The translations under genes and the position numbers were made by a program. Of a stretch of DNA of 64,000 nucleotides, positions 10,080 through 21,251 are shown one piece after another. The notes below the pieces were generated by a model. The model ran no database searches. It was not told the DNA's origin and was given only the letters and a program-made list of their open reading frames with translations. How positions within the stretch are numbered: the first letter of the stretch is position 1; each line of letters starts with the position of its first letter. The DNA is from Linanthus parryae (Eukaryota; Streptophyta; Magnoliopsida; Ericales; Polemoniaceae): positions 119,796,088 through 119,860,087 of the forward strand of contig JALGPY010000002.1 in NCBI GenBank assembly GCA_023055425.1. Direction: 5' to 3'.

Positions 10080-11614
10080 CACTTCCCATGTCCCCTATCC
10101 TAGCCTTGTCGGATCCTAACTGGAAAGCGACCATGGATGATGAGTTTGGGGCTATGGTGAAGAATGATACTTGGGATCTGGTTCCTTGCCCATCTGGGGC
10201 CAATGTACTTCGTGCTATTTCGTTGTTTCATCACAAGTTTCATGCAGATGGCAGGTTGCAGCGCTATAAGGCGTGTCTTGTGGTTAATGGTAAGTCTCAG
10301 CTTTTTGGGGTGGACTGTGAGGATACGTTTAGTTCGGTTGTGAAGCCATCCAATATTCGTACTGTTCTCACTATTGCATTGTCACGTTCTTGGCCTATCC
10401 GGTAGTTGGATGTCAAGAATGCGTTTTACACGGTGATCTTGCTGAGACTGTCTACATGCACCAGCCCCCAGGGTATCGTCACCCACGACGTCCGGATTAT
10501 GTTTTTCGTCTGCGTAAATCAATCTATGGTCTGAAGCAGGCCCCTCGTGTTTGGTTCCAGCGGTTTGCCACGTTTCTTACAGATGTAGTGGGTTTCTAGT
10601 TGCTCTTGTGATGAGTCCCTCTTTGTGTACAGCCATGGCACTGATATTGTCTATCTTCTTCTATATGTGGACGACGTCATCATCACTGGCTCCTATATGC
10701 ATCTCTTGGATCGGGTTGTTTCTCGCCTATATGGTGAATTTGCTATGACTGATCTCGACCAGCTTCATCATTTTCTTGGTATTGAGGTAACTCGATTTTC
10801 CTCTGGTCTGTTCTTGTCTCAGCATCAGTATGCGACAGACATCCTTCGTCGTGCTTCTATGTCAGCTTGTAAACCTATTGCCACCCCGGTCGAGCCGGGA
10901 AGTAAACTCACAGCTGACTCTGGGCCCTCAGTTGCAGATCCCACCTTGTACCGCCGTCTTGCTGGGGCACTCCAGTATCTTACCTTCACTGGGTCTGATA
11001 TTCAGTATGCCGTTCAGCAGGTGTGTCTCTTCTTGAATGACCCGCTCAAGACGCATTTTCATGCGTTAAAACGCATCCTTCGCTATGTCAGTGGGACCCT
11101 TGAGTATGGACTCCGGATATCTGCCACCCATACTGACAGCCATACTGATTATACTGAAGTCGATTGGGCCGGTTGCCTTGACACTCGTCGCTCAATGTCC
11201 GGCTATTGTGTATTCTTGGGTGACAATATACTCAGCTGGTCCTCCAAGCGACAGGCCACCGTTTCTCGCTCCAGTGCCGAGGCTGAATACCGCGGTGTGG
11301 CCATGCTGTTTCCGAACTCTGCTGGCTTCGGAACCTACTCCTCCAGCTTCGTATTACTCCACCTCGGGCTTCGGTGGTGTACTGTGACAACGTCAGCGCC
11401 GTCTACTTATCTGGGAATCTTGTTCAACATCAGCGCACCAAACATGTCGAGATTGATCTTCAATTTGTTCGTGAGAAAGTTTGGTTGGGTCAACTTCGCG
11501 TTATACACATTCCGACAGATTACCAGAATGCAGACATCTTCACCAAAGGGCTTCCTTGAGCTCTTTCACAGCGTCTTCGTTCTAGTCTCAGTGTTCGCGA
11601 ACCTCATGCTGTGA
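10080..11614 (+). pseudogene. Reverse transcriptase and RNase H of the short-LTR copia
   Basis: The RT begins with SDPNWKATMDDEFGAM and NDTWDLVPCP (to 10405), then LDVKNAF (10408 onward) in a shifted frame. It continues with SIYGLKQAPRVWF (10520-10560) and, from 10625, the YVDDV catalytic box (10664-10678), LHHFLGIEV and YRRLAGALQYLTFT. RNase H follows in the same frame: TEVDWAGCLDTRRSMSGYCVFL, SWSSKRQATVSRSSAEAEYRG, then VYCDNVSAVYLSGN and TKHVEIDLQFVRE after a shift near 11300. IPTDYQNADIFTKGLP closes the domain at 11559. Together these would copy element RNA into DNA in the particle. At least four frame changes and a stop at 10405 disable it. Confidence 0.88.
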
Positions 11615-11625
11615 CTGCGAGGGAG

Positions 11626-11757
11626 TAATATTAATATTATTTTTATGTAAATAAAAGTCCCACATCGGACTTAGACTTTAAATTAGAACAATGCACTTGT
11701 CTAGATATTGAGATGCAAATAATAAATCCAGCAAGGAAGTTTTACCAAAATCTTGCA
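11626..11757 (+). repeat. 3' LTR of the short-LTR copia
   Basis: This 132-bp LTR begins TAATATTAATATT directly after the purine tract GCGAGGGAG and ends CTTGCA before the GGAGC duplication. Confidence 0.88.
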
Positions 11758-11762
11758 GGAGC

Positions 11763-13880
11763 AACCTAACCAAAAGCATCGGACTTGGTTTTCTTTATCT
11801 TTTCCTTCATATCCTTATCCTTCTTATCATCCCTCGCCTGAACGACTAACTAAGTGAGGTACGAATTAGAACCTCCTAGACCATTTTCAAACTCAATCAA
11901 TCCCTTTTGTAGTTTGGAAATGAGGTTCTCAATGTGTGGAGAGTAGCTTTCACACGCTCAAATTTCCCCCAACTTCTTTAACCATTGTGCGATCCCCGAC
12001 ACCAAGCCGCCACAGCAGACACCTATCAAAAGCTTATGTATGCGCGCACATCCCTGGAATTCATTTTCCTGCAGAAACCTTGCGCTCACCCATTAAGAGC
12101 TCAACACAACAATTTTTCTCCTCATCAAGAAGAAAGCAAAAGCCATAGCGGCCGGCACGAAGAGTACTAAGCCCATTCCACCCAGGGATAGCATGTTGAA
12201 TAATAGGATCCCCCACCGACGCAGGGACAATAGTGGTATGACGTGACCATTCCGCCCCCTAATACTCCACCCAATATTTGGTCGGTAACCCCTGGCGTGA
12301 AGCATCTGTGAGAGGTAAGCCGCATGAAAACTTCAGCGCTTTCGCAGAATCTTCATTCAACACGACCCATTGAAACAGTTAACAACTGTTTCAGAAGACC
12401 AAACACTCGATTCCACCTGGTCATGACCGAATTCGCGAGTCAAACGATGAGGGTCATAACTAACCCGCTCAACGTCATATGCTCCAGAAGAGTGCACACC
12501 AGCATTTGACAACGCAGGATGGGAACCACGCATGCAATGCAGCAGAAGGCGGTTCACTACCACAACCTTCTTGAAAGAAACACTCACAGGAGGGACCTTC
12601 TTAGCGAAAGATGGGTACATCTCGGTATCAAACTTGAAGTTCGATAGATCTTTGGCATAAGGTCTGAAGAAAAATTTAGACTCCAAGTTGTAGATTAGAC
12701 CAAAACATGGACAACTTCCCCTCGCTCCATAACATCTCGAGGCGCGTGGAGCACGGTCCTATAGCCCACAGTCCTTGGGCATTGACGGAGCAGGTGCCTG
12801 CTTGTCCACCTTTTGTAGGCCCTCATGCCAAATATCACTGGTTCACAAACGACAAAAGATAACATGTTCCCTGAGAATCGCACACTTCAGCGGGATCATA
12901 TCAAGCCTCTTGTAAAGGGTTCCCAGGAAAAAAGGGGCCAAAGCAATGTCCTGTCCCAAGGACAACTTCACTGCCAAATAAAGAATCGGGTCAAAAACCC
13001 ATCATACGGGCCACCGTCAATCACAAAACGCGATAGCCACACAAACAGAAGCCCAGATATGGTATTTTCAAAATCTCCACCTACCTCGAAGGCGGACTTA
13101 TTAGCCTTGACGCGCGCATGCGCATCGCTTTTAGGAGCATAATAACTGAAGAAATGCATGGCCCAAATTCCGAAGTATTCTTTGTCCTCAGTCTGCAAGG
13201 ACTTGCGATTTATCAGAATCAGTACTCGTACCCGATTTAGTTTTAACTTTTCGCATAGTTGACATCGCCCCGAACATAGCGTTGAAAATGTCAGTCGCCT
13301 CTTTATACTCGAGAGCTGCGAGAGGATCGTACTTTCATTACACCGGAAGTCCCATTATCACACTCGCATCCTCAAGGGTAGGGGAAGCCTCGTATTCAAA
13401 AAAATGAAATGTATGTGTATTCGGACACCATCTCGACATGAGAGTACCCAACATCTCAGAATAATTTAAAACCTTGAACCCCCTGGTGGCCTCAATCGCG
13501 TCTAAGCGCCAACCCGTTTGAGCAAATCTCCTTAGGTTTCCAGCACATGTGATGCCCACTCATCCATGTAGTCCACACTGCTAAATTAAGAGCGGTAATC
13601 AACTAAGCAGTAGGGATAGAGTGAAGACTCCAAAGCAAGCCGGTGGATATCAAAACTCTCTACCCTCGCCCAATTCTTCTCGCCTGAAGGCTTGTCCAAG
13701 GCTCAAGAATCGCCCCAACTATAGAACTCCCTTTCGGAAGGGAGCTAGAGGATGGTAATAGTCCGCATCATTTAACCACAGAGCCCCCTTCTAGAAAACC
13801 GGGGGCAGATACACCTTATCTTCCCCTATTGCCTCTCCGGATTCAAATCTTACAACTTAATTTACCTTATCCTTGGCCAT
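11763..13880 (-). pseudogene. Plant mobile domain (PMD) pseudogene, main part
   Basis: On the minus strand a possible start, MAKDKVN, lies at about 13880. At 13559-13338 comes LRRFAQTGWRLDAIEA...LMSRWCPNTHTFHFFEYEASPTLEDASVIMGLPV. The W-rich rW.peT.TFH and TLeDv..llGLPv pattern marks the PMD family. Further downstream are EYKEATDIFNAMFG, LLFVWLSRFVI (13050) and, in a shifted frame, AVKLSLGQDIALAPFFLGTLYKRLD (12980-12900), which fits the second conserved PMD block. The frame FFFRPYAKDLSNF follows at 12686 and a lysine-rich segment runs to 11763. PMD proteins are nuclear and are found both in genes and in transposons. Many stops and shifts show this copy is dead. Whether it was a gene or transposon cargo is not visible. 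Confidence 0.72.
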
Positions 13881-14104
13881 TGTAGGATAAACAAAAATGT
13901 TGATTTATAAAATTGCATGTTTTGAAGAAAGGGGGAAAACACAAGCCAAAAACCTATTTCAATTAGAGTACCAAAAGAATAAATTCCAACTGTTCTCCTC
14001 CGAAAACCTATATCTAAGAAACCAAAAAAAAATACGAATATCACAAACAGACCAATTCTTCTCACCAAACCCAATTTCAGAACCCTTGAAATCAAAAGAA
14101 ATTG

Positions 14105-14899
14105 GGCTAAATTGCATTGGTGGTACCCATAGTTTTTTGTGTGGATTTGGTACCCATAGTTTCAATTCCAGCATCGGCGGTACTCATACTTTTTAATTTG
14201 TTGCAACAGTAGTACCCACCATTAATTTTCCAACCATATGTTGGATAGATATATATAAAAAGACTGGTACGCCCCTAATTCTCACCCTTACAGTTTTGTA
14301 AATTGTTTTATAGAATATTGAATTGATTGATTGATTTATTTATTTATGTACACACACATATATGTGTAAATATATATATATATATATGTGTGTGTGTGTA
14401 TGTGTAAATAAAATAACTTGTCCTTGTAATAATTAAAATTTAATTATTTTTCCTCACAATTTTAAATTTTATAAAATCTTAATTATATCAAACTTAAAAA
14501 TTTCTTTGTCAGTGTAATAATTAATACATTTACTATAACCTTTTCCATCGCACGGAATATTTATCGTGACAACTTGTAGTACTTTTTGGTAAAAAGATGT
14601 AATTTTATAATTTATTAAAATATATAAAAAATTATATTAATTTATATTTAAATAATTAAATTTTAAAAATTAATCTGATGTTATATTTTGAAATCTGTAA
14701 TTTTATAAAAATTGGAGTTAGAATGAGGGGCACACTAGTCTTTTTACATATTTCCATCCAACATATGGATGGAAAGTTAACATGTGGTACTGTGGATGGT
14801 GCAATTGAAAGTATGGGTACTGTGGATGCTGCAATTGAAATTATGCATATCAAATCCACACAAAAACCAAACTATGGGTAGCGTTGATGCAAATTAGCC
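14105..14899. mobile_element. Mutator-type MITE with long terminal inverted repeats
   Basis: The left end GGCTAAATTGCA pairs with the right end TGCAAATTAGCC. The complementarity continues inward through GTACCCATAGTTT, TTTGTGTGGATTTG, TTTCAATT and AGACTGGT-like segments to about 170 bases. A perfect 9-bp duplication, AAGAAATTG, flanks it (14096-14104 and 14900-14908), and 9 bp is the length made by Mutator-like transposases. The interior (about 14280-14700) is AT-rich and has a TA/TG microsatellite. No transposase is encoded. Unit C lacks the insert at the matching place (about 59990). Confidence 0.88.
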
Positions 14900-15469
14900 A
14901 AGAAATTGTATGTGCACAATTTTCTATTTCATAATACATGTTTGAAGAAGGTTTTTTGAAGAAAGTTGAACAAGTGAAGCCCTGAATGAAGGGCCTTGAA
15001 ACACCACCAAGAAAGAATATTTGTGCTGAGGCGAAACTCTCTCACAAAATCGGAAACTTTCACAAGAAGACTCTGTGACGTTTGGGGTAAAAGGTTAGAG
15101 AACAATATATAAGACCTTTGCTTTTATAGGAAATCTTGACCTTTCCAATACCCTGCAACAAAGGCCAAACGTCTCCTTTAAAACAATTCCTTTTCTGTTC
15201 CAAAAAAACCGCAAAAAATGGAGCAGTTACTACATCTCATGCGCTCATCTCCACCGTCGAAGCACACCAATCGAAAATTGTCAACCATCAACGAACCAAA
15301 GGCCAAAAAGTCGTAATCGTCTTCTACAATTAGTCCACACCATCAAAACACAATCATCGAACAAGTGCTAGCAGTGGTCAAATGAAACATTGAGAAAACG
15401 CATACGGCTTTAGAAGTTACACAGAACCACTACAAAATTCCATTCCCCACAAAGCTACTAAGTAAGATT

Positions 15470-16330
15470 AACTCACCCATGCTGACTAATCATGACTAGG
15501 GGCTGCGAGACGCACCCGGAGGCTGCGAGAGCTCCAAGACATGACCGAGGGGGCTGCAAGGTGCACCCGACCTTCGTAAAGCTCAGTCCATGCGCAAGGG
15601 GTGCTAAACGTAGACCATCAAGAACGAAGAACTGGGACACTGCCACGTGGACCAATTAGCAACCTACCGGTTTCATCCTAGTTGTGCACTAGAAGAACCA
15701 AATCATGTCATATCGCACTTGGAGGGACCATGAGATATGGTCCCTCGCATCTCATCGCTTCGAACGGGAGCCAAAGGTTCTAGTGGTTTGGAGGGTGGAA
15801 TAAGGTCCGTCGGAGATGGGATTCGACACAAATGCGAATCGTATGTGCTATGGAACTGACTTGTTCTATCATCTTCTTTATAATTTTTTGACGTCATCCG
15901 TGACAGTCTCCAGGTATTTAGGGTGCGCCGCCTCATAATGGGACGTGGGCTGTCCATACAGACACGTGTTACCCATTGACTTACCATAGTTTGACTAGTA
16001 TAAATAGAACGGTACCTTCTGCACTATTCAATCATTATTCTCATTCTGTATTGAATTGCTCTCCTTCGTAGCAAGTACTGCTTATTTTCACCCCTTTCTT
16101 TAATCTCTTTCGGTCCCTTTGATCTATTTGAGTACTTGTTAATCTTGTTAGCTCTAAATTATCTGTAATCCGAGCACAAGTGATTAAGCTCTGTCCATGT
16201 ACTTATCATATTCCATTATATGCAGCCATCTCCTCACTTGCAACATAAATCAGTGGGCAAATATTGAATAAATCAATACCCATATTTATCCACTACGTCA
16301 AACCTACACAGTTAAAATGGTCAAATTGAC
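15470..16330 (+). mobile_element. Gypsy-like LTR remnant in unit A
   Basis: Short blocks occur in the same order as in the gypsy LTR at 60237-60847: GGGGCTGCGAGAC, TAGTGGTTTGGAG, AAGGTCCGTCG, GAC-GTCTCC, then a TATA box (TATAAATAG at 15999-16007). The transcribed-leader-like sequence after the TATA box is shared with unit B (TATA at 56225). It is read as an old solo LTR of a related family, already present before the duplication. Exact ends and a target duplication were not found. Confidence 0.45.
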
Positions 16331-16372
16331 TTACAACATGTTTAATCTTGTTTTCAGGATGAGTTATGCATT

Positions 16373-16412
16373 TATATATATATATATGTGTGTGTGTGCG
16401 CGCGCACGCGTA
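16373..16412. repeat. Compound TA/TG/CG alternating tract
   Basis: About 40 bases of strictly alternating pyrimidine-purine sequence pass from TA repeats through TG repeats to CG and CA steps. The matching place in unit B (about 56644-56697) has only TA-type repeats. Such tracts can adopt Z-DNA and mutate quickly. Confidence 0.8.
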
Positions 16413-16631
16413 TTGAAAGTTTTTTTTTTCAAATTTAGATTAGAAATTTTATGTCACTTTTATCAATATTCTTGGTAATTGTTGATTATTCATTTTAAGT
16501 CATTCTCTCCCCTTATAAGTGATTATAGTCCCAACGGCATAGGTCATCCGCTAGTAAATCTAAAACATTTTAGCCGAGTGTAAAAGATACTCTCAAGTCA
16601 CACCTTTAGGTTTGACGCAAAAATACTTTTA

Positions 16632-16859
16632 CTCTCTCCGTCCAGCAAAGACAATCCATACTTTCATTTTATCTATTCTAAAATGGTTGTCCACTTACAT
16701 TTTCAAGGTTAAAAATATAAGGAAGTCCCAATACTATCCATTCATATTCAATGCACATAGTCTCAGAGAAAACAAAATCAAAGATAATAGTGAAAATCGC
16801 ATGTCATCAATAAAACTGTATTTACAAAAAAAGCTGTCTTTGCGTGACGGAGGAGGGAG
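16632..16859. mobile_element. Stowaway-type MITE
   Basis: The ends read TA-CTCTCTCCGTCC and GGACGG-like GACGGAGGAGGGAG-TA, which is the Stowaway (Tc1/mariner) signature CTCCCTCCGTCC with a TA duplication (16630-16631 and 16860-16861). Inner repeat bases continue as AGCAAAGACA and TGTCTTTGCGT. The element is 228 bp and non-coding. The same MITE in unit B spans 56909-58495 because a Helitron is inserted in it. Confidence 0.75.
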
Positions 16860-17180
16860 TACCACTTTTAGTTTGGGGGAATGACACTTCCACCCCTTTA
16901 GTGTGATTTTTTTGGAATAATTTGTCCGAAAACTACTAACCTCGAACCCCATATTAACAACATCAGAATTATGGAGTGCAGGTACCATGAATGGGAACAT
17001 TGAAGGGGTAAAAGTGTCATTTCCAAAGGTGAACGGCTGAATGTGTATTTGCATAAAACTTGAGTGGCAAAAGTATGTTTTACCCTGGTAAGAAAATAGA
17101 AAAGCAAAAGTGGAAGAGTAAACGGTTCGTTTATAGATAGAGGACGGGAGGGGGAAATCGAAAAATGAAAACCATGCCAC

Positions 17181-17547
17181 TTAGAATCTCCAGTAGTACT
17201 AGCTAAAAATTATTTATAATTTGACAAAAATTGAACATTTTTATTTTAGATATTGTAAAATTTTAGTTAGAGCTCCAATAGTGTTAGTTTAATGATTAGC
17301 TAAATAACACGTGGCACATTCTCAATATTTCTTGTAAGAGAATTTTAACGAATTCAGACATAACCGCTAAGAACATGGTAAAAGAAAATATTAAGTTACT
17401 GATCTGGCTCTTTAAAAGTAGAGAGCAGGATAATTATCCGCTAAAATAATGAGCGGAGTAGAGATCCTATTCGGGAAATATTTTCGCATCTTATTTATAT
17501 TTTAAAGACCACCATATAAATAACCTATAGGTGATGTAGCCTTATAT
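17181..17547. other. Insert-like AT-rich segment next to the Helitron
   Basis: Unit B passes directly from the counterpart of 17175 to that of about 19265, so this stretch, the Helitron and 19177-19264 were added in unit A or lost in unit B. The sequence has MITE-like phrases (CTCCAGTAG, CTCCAATAG, AGCTAAAT), but no convincing inverted repeats were found. No gene is seen. Confidence 0.5.
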
Positions 17548-19176
17548 CTAGACGTAACCCCGTGCCCATGGCGCGGGCCACAACTCTCTTGTTCTCTTCG
17601 TAGACTTAAGTTTATAATTGCACTTTTTGATGTTCCTTTATAGTGGTTTACATCATCGGGAATTTGATTCCTTTGTTAACTTCGATAAATGAGGGAAAAA
17701 GATATTTCAACAGACACTTCAATATGATTCTCTGAGTTTATAAAGACTAGATGTAACCCCGTGCCACATCTTATTCTCTTACTTCGTAGACTTAAATTAG
17801 TAATTGCACTTTTTGATGTTCTTTTATAGTGGTTTACATCTTCGAGAATTTGATTTATTTGTTAGCTTTGACAAGTGAGGGAAAAAGATATTTCAACAGA
17901 CACTTCAATATGTTCCTCTGAGTTTATAAAGATGAGACATAAACTTAGATGAGACAATAATGTCTCATTTTTTTGAACATAGCATTTCATTTTGAATATG
18001 AAATTAAGATGAAATTGTTTATTTGGCGTACTACTATTCCACTCTAATGAAATTCAACTAAAAAAATCTTTTGAGATATAGTAAAAAATTAAAACATACA
18101 AACGAAGATGGAGAGCATGTAGTTATCAAGTTTCGATACGTTCTTCTATTAAAATCATATAATAAAATCATGAGTATATAGTTAAAGAAATATGAGTAAG
18201 TCATGAATTAAGAGTTACAAATCATAATTTTCTGAAATTAAAACGTAAATTTTAACCGATAAAATTGATAATCTATAGAAGTCATTCCGGAGCTGCAAAA
18301 TATGATTAATTTAAATTAACGTTTTTCCCGATAATCTTAATCAATAAGAATATATTCATGGAGTGTAGCAAGGAGAAATCCTCTACGCCCTTTTGTATTG
18401 TAACATAAAAAAGTAATATCGATATAGAGATATTTAAACATATATTCGTAACTTAGAATGTACAATATCACATCAAAAAAATATACACTAACACTATAGT
18501 TGAAGTACCGAGTTGGTAGGTATTTTTTTAGAGGAACAGTTGGTAGGTATTTCCTGTTCATTGTTTAATGTTAGAATATGTAAGAAAATGTTAGAGATTT
18601 TATGTAGGCATATTTCGTAGGAAATGAATACTTTCATTTAAATATATATTTTAATTAAAATTATTAAGATTAGATACAGCACATGTCTTTAAGTACCATT
18701 TATACAATTCATATAAAAGAATTACGTACAAATTTAGTTTGAATAAAATTGTTCCTTAGAAATAAAAAGAAAAATATAATATTAATTAAAAAAAAATCTC
18801 CGTGACTTTATTTATTTATTTTTGATAAAGTTTGTTACTTTATTCCATCCAACAATAAAACATTTAATAATAACTTTTTTTTTTAGAATTACATTTATTA
18901 ATAACTTCACAATAGAAAATGGGTGAAAAATTGACTACCATTAAAATACTAAAATGAGAAGTAATTACTCATAAGTTACAAATATAAAGAGTGTCATTAA
19001 AAATCATAATGACAAAGTAAAATGTAATTACATGTCAGTTTTTCATTGGTAGGCTTTGTGAAATAGACATGTAGGATGACAAGTGTCAAATTTATAACGG
19101 TTATTTATTGACAAATGGCAACATATGGTTTCACCTAAGGATTTTTATGCTTTTATATTATATATATAAGATAAGA
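17548..19176 (-). mobile_element. Helitron with two 3' ends in tandem
   Basis: On the minus strand the element begins TCTTATCTTATATA (19176) and reads through a first 3' end, GGGGTTACATCTAG (CTAG at 17747-17750). It then has a second copy of the last 199 bases ending GGGGTTACGTCTAG (CTAG at 17548-17551). At the first 3' end the left arm of the usual hairpin is missing (GATGTGGCACGGGG). The second keeps both arms (GCCCGCGCC, ATG, GGCACGGGG). The base after the outer end is A, not the usual T. It is non-coding and AT-rich. Confidence 0.78.
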
Positions 19177-19381
19177 TACGCTTATTGGTTCTTTATCATT
19201 GGCTCTATTTCCTTAATTAGGAGCACCCACCTCTCTTCCCGTGTGCCTTCCTTTTTCCGAGAGATCACCTCCAGACCCTAAAATCGAGACTCAACGAACA
19301 TTGTCGTTGATGCGTCGGAGACCGATGTTAGCTCTGGCCGGCGAAGTCTGCCGGTGTAACTCTCTTGTTGGTTCTTTTTAG

Positions 19382-19729
19382 GTAACTTTGTAACTTCAAT
19401 TTTGTCCTAAATCTCTGTAATCTCTTGCTTTCATTCTGATCTATTCTCTTTATCTACGATTCATTTTCAACTGTCACACTCTACAGTTTTTGAAGTTGGA
19501 ACTTCATATTACTTTGTGATGTTGACTAGGATTTGTGACTAAAGACTGGAATTCTCATTGGCGGTGTTATAATTTTTGATTAAAAACAGGGGATTTCTGC
19601 GTTAAAACCCATAACCCAACAATTCGGATTACCATTTCATAAAAAATCCAATTCTAAAAACAAAAAAGAGAAAAAGTTGTTACTATAACTTTTATCCACT
19701 TTATTCTTATAGGTTTTGGTATTTATCAG
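19382..19729 (+). other. 5' UTR intron of the F-box gene
   Basis: A donor GTAACT follows TTTTTAG at 19381, and the acceptor ATTTATCAG ends at 19729, two bases before the ATG. The same arrangement is kept in the truncated paralogue (donor at 58962, acceptor ending 59506). That conservation supports transcription of both before decay. An alternative acceptor, TTCTTATAG, lies at about 19712. Confidence 0.6.
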
Positions 19730-19731
19730 AC

Positions 19732-21251
19732 ATGAGCGGCAATAAGAAAAGAAGCAATGTGGACACTGGAAACGGTTTAGACGACATTTTGGTTACCTTG
19801 CCGAGGGAATTGATTCATAGAATTCTAGATTGTGTGCCTGTCAGAGATGCAGCTAGAACAAGTATCTTGTCACAAAAATGGAGGTACATTTGGTCTGAGC
19901 ATCCTCGTCTCGTACTCGATGCGCCATTTTTCGAAGCAAATTTCAAAAATAAAAGGGCTCCTATAGTTTCATATGTGAATGCCATCAATAGTATAATCCT
20001 TCTTCACAATGGTCCTGTTCAAAAGTTTCACATCTACATCCCAAATGAACAATCTGATATGCACCATCATGTCTTTCAGTGGCTTGTGTACCTGTCAAAA
20101 AATGGCATAAATGATCTCATCCTGGACAATCACCACATATTTCCCTGTACATTGCCTTCTCATGTATTGTGTCACCCTGAACTGAAATATTCTTGGCTCC
20201 GTAACTGTATAGTTAAAGTGCCCAAGACATTTGAGGGATTTAGTAAACTGATTCGCCTTGATCTCAATAGATTATTATTTACCCCAGAAATGTTTGGAAA
20301 TGTTGTAGCACCCGCTCCATCTTTGAAGCGTTTGATCTTTAATCGCTGCACTGGTATTCAACACTTCAAAATCCATTCTCCAAGACTTGTCTCTTTTACC
20401 ATCTTCTGGAGTACTGATGCTTTATTGACAAATTTCGAAAACATGCCTGACTTGACCAATCTCGTTTTTATACTGGGAAATGGGGTTTCTAACCAAAAGA
20501 AATGCATGTCGGTAAATTTGATCCACTTTCTGCAAAGGTTTCCCAGGCTTGGCAAGCTTTCTTTTGATGGATCATCTCTCGAGGTTAGTATATTGTGTGT
20601 TTATTTACAATGTACTAGTGTACATGAAGTTCTATAACTCAGCAAATTTCGGTTGTATTGTGGGCAGCTTTTTGCTGCAGCTACTATTTCGGAGCCGGAT
20701 TCAACTACTTTTGATCAGTTGACACATCTTAAATTACTTTATCTCGATTTCGACAATGTGCATCAGATGTCATGTCTTCAAGGTTTGCTCAAACGCTGTC
20801 CAAACATTAAAGAGCTAAATATATGGGTGAGTTTGTTTGAGCAAAATTAGTTGTTTCCCGTGAAATAATTTCGTTGTTGTATTTTGAATTTGAATTTCAT
20901 GGCAACTGAGAGTGATGCTTTTACCCTTACGTTCTTCTTCTACAGGCATCTGTTGCAAGAGACGGCACCAGAGCGCAAAATGCAAGTCATTCTGTTACAC
21001 CTAAATGTGGAAGTCGGAGTTTCAGTAAACTCACCACTGTCTCAATATCTTTCATCAACGGTTTGACTACTGAGTTGGCTTTTATTGAAATGTTGCTTGC
21101 CAGTGCTCCAATGCTTAAGCAAATGTCTATCCACTACAAAGAAGCAATGGATGCAATTAAGAAATTTGAGATATCAAGCGAGTTGTTGGACTTCACTCGG
21201 GCATCAACAGAAGCAAGAATAAAGTACATGCAAGAACCAAAAAAATTGTGA
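19732..21251 (+). CDS. F-box/FBD/LRR-type protein (At1g13570-like), three coding exons
   Basis: Exons 19732-20583, 20668-20826 and 20946-21251 join in phase 0 with GT-AG borders to give 439 codons including TGA. The F-box lies at about residues 15-60 (VTLPRELIHRILDCVPVRDAARTSILSQKWRYIWSEHP). Leucine-rich repeat-like segments follow (LILDNHHIF, LIRLDLNRLLFTPEMF, LTHLKLLYLDFDNV). A C-terminal FBD-like stretch is TELAFIEMLLASAPMLKQMSI. Such proteins are usually the substrate-binding subunit of SCF ubiquitin ligases: the F-box binds Skp1 and the repeats bind the target. The target here cannot be read. The length fits the family, and the start is the first ATG after the 5' UTR intron. A truncated paralogue lies at 59509. 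This is the one apparently intact host gene. Confidence 0.85.

Larger units (their letters stand above)
6278..11757 (+). mobile_element. Short-LTR Ty1/copia retrotransposon (Ale/Retrofit-like), degenerate
   Basis: Short LTRs (6278-6408 and 11626-11757) are flanked by the perfect 5-bp duplication GGAGC (6273-6277 and 11758-11762). A primer site, TGGTAACAAAGC, follows the 5' LTR and a purine tract, GCGAGGGAG, precedes the 3' LTR. Between them lie, in copia order, gag, protease, the integrase C-terminal part, reverse transcriptase and RNase H, all with stops and shifts. A solo LTR of another family occupies 7854-9149, and the part of pol around it is missing. The lineage is inferred from the short LTRs and the order of domains, not from a phylogeny. 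Confidence 0.88.
13925..17180. repeat. Duplication unit A, upstream part (paralogous to 46128-47020, 56079-58830 and 59845-60236)
   Basis: The block from about 13930 aligns with unit C (59850-60236). Bases 14955-15850 align with 46140-47020. Bases 15850-16780 align with 56085-57048, and 16781-17180 with 58414-58830. Within it sit a Mutator-type MITE (absent from unit C), an LTR-like segment with a promoter, and a Stowaway MITE (present in unit B). The unit continues, after an insertion, into the F-box gene at 19290-21251. No protein-coding gene is seen in the block; a line of ORFs near 16612-17180 covers the MITE and is chance. Confidence 0.8.

Noticed and set aside
16612..17180. ORFs of 90 and 148 codons on opposite strands upstream of the F-box gene
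   Set aside because: They cover the Stowaway MITE and are not kept open in the paralogous unit B (58415-58700).
17181..19264. A larger MITE holding the Helitron at 17548
   Set aside because: No inverted repeat or duplication could be found at 17181 and 19264.
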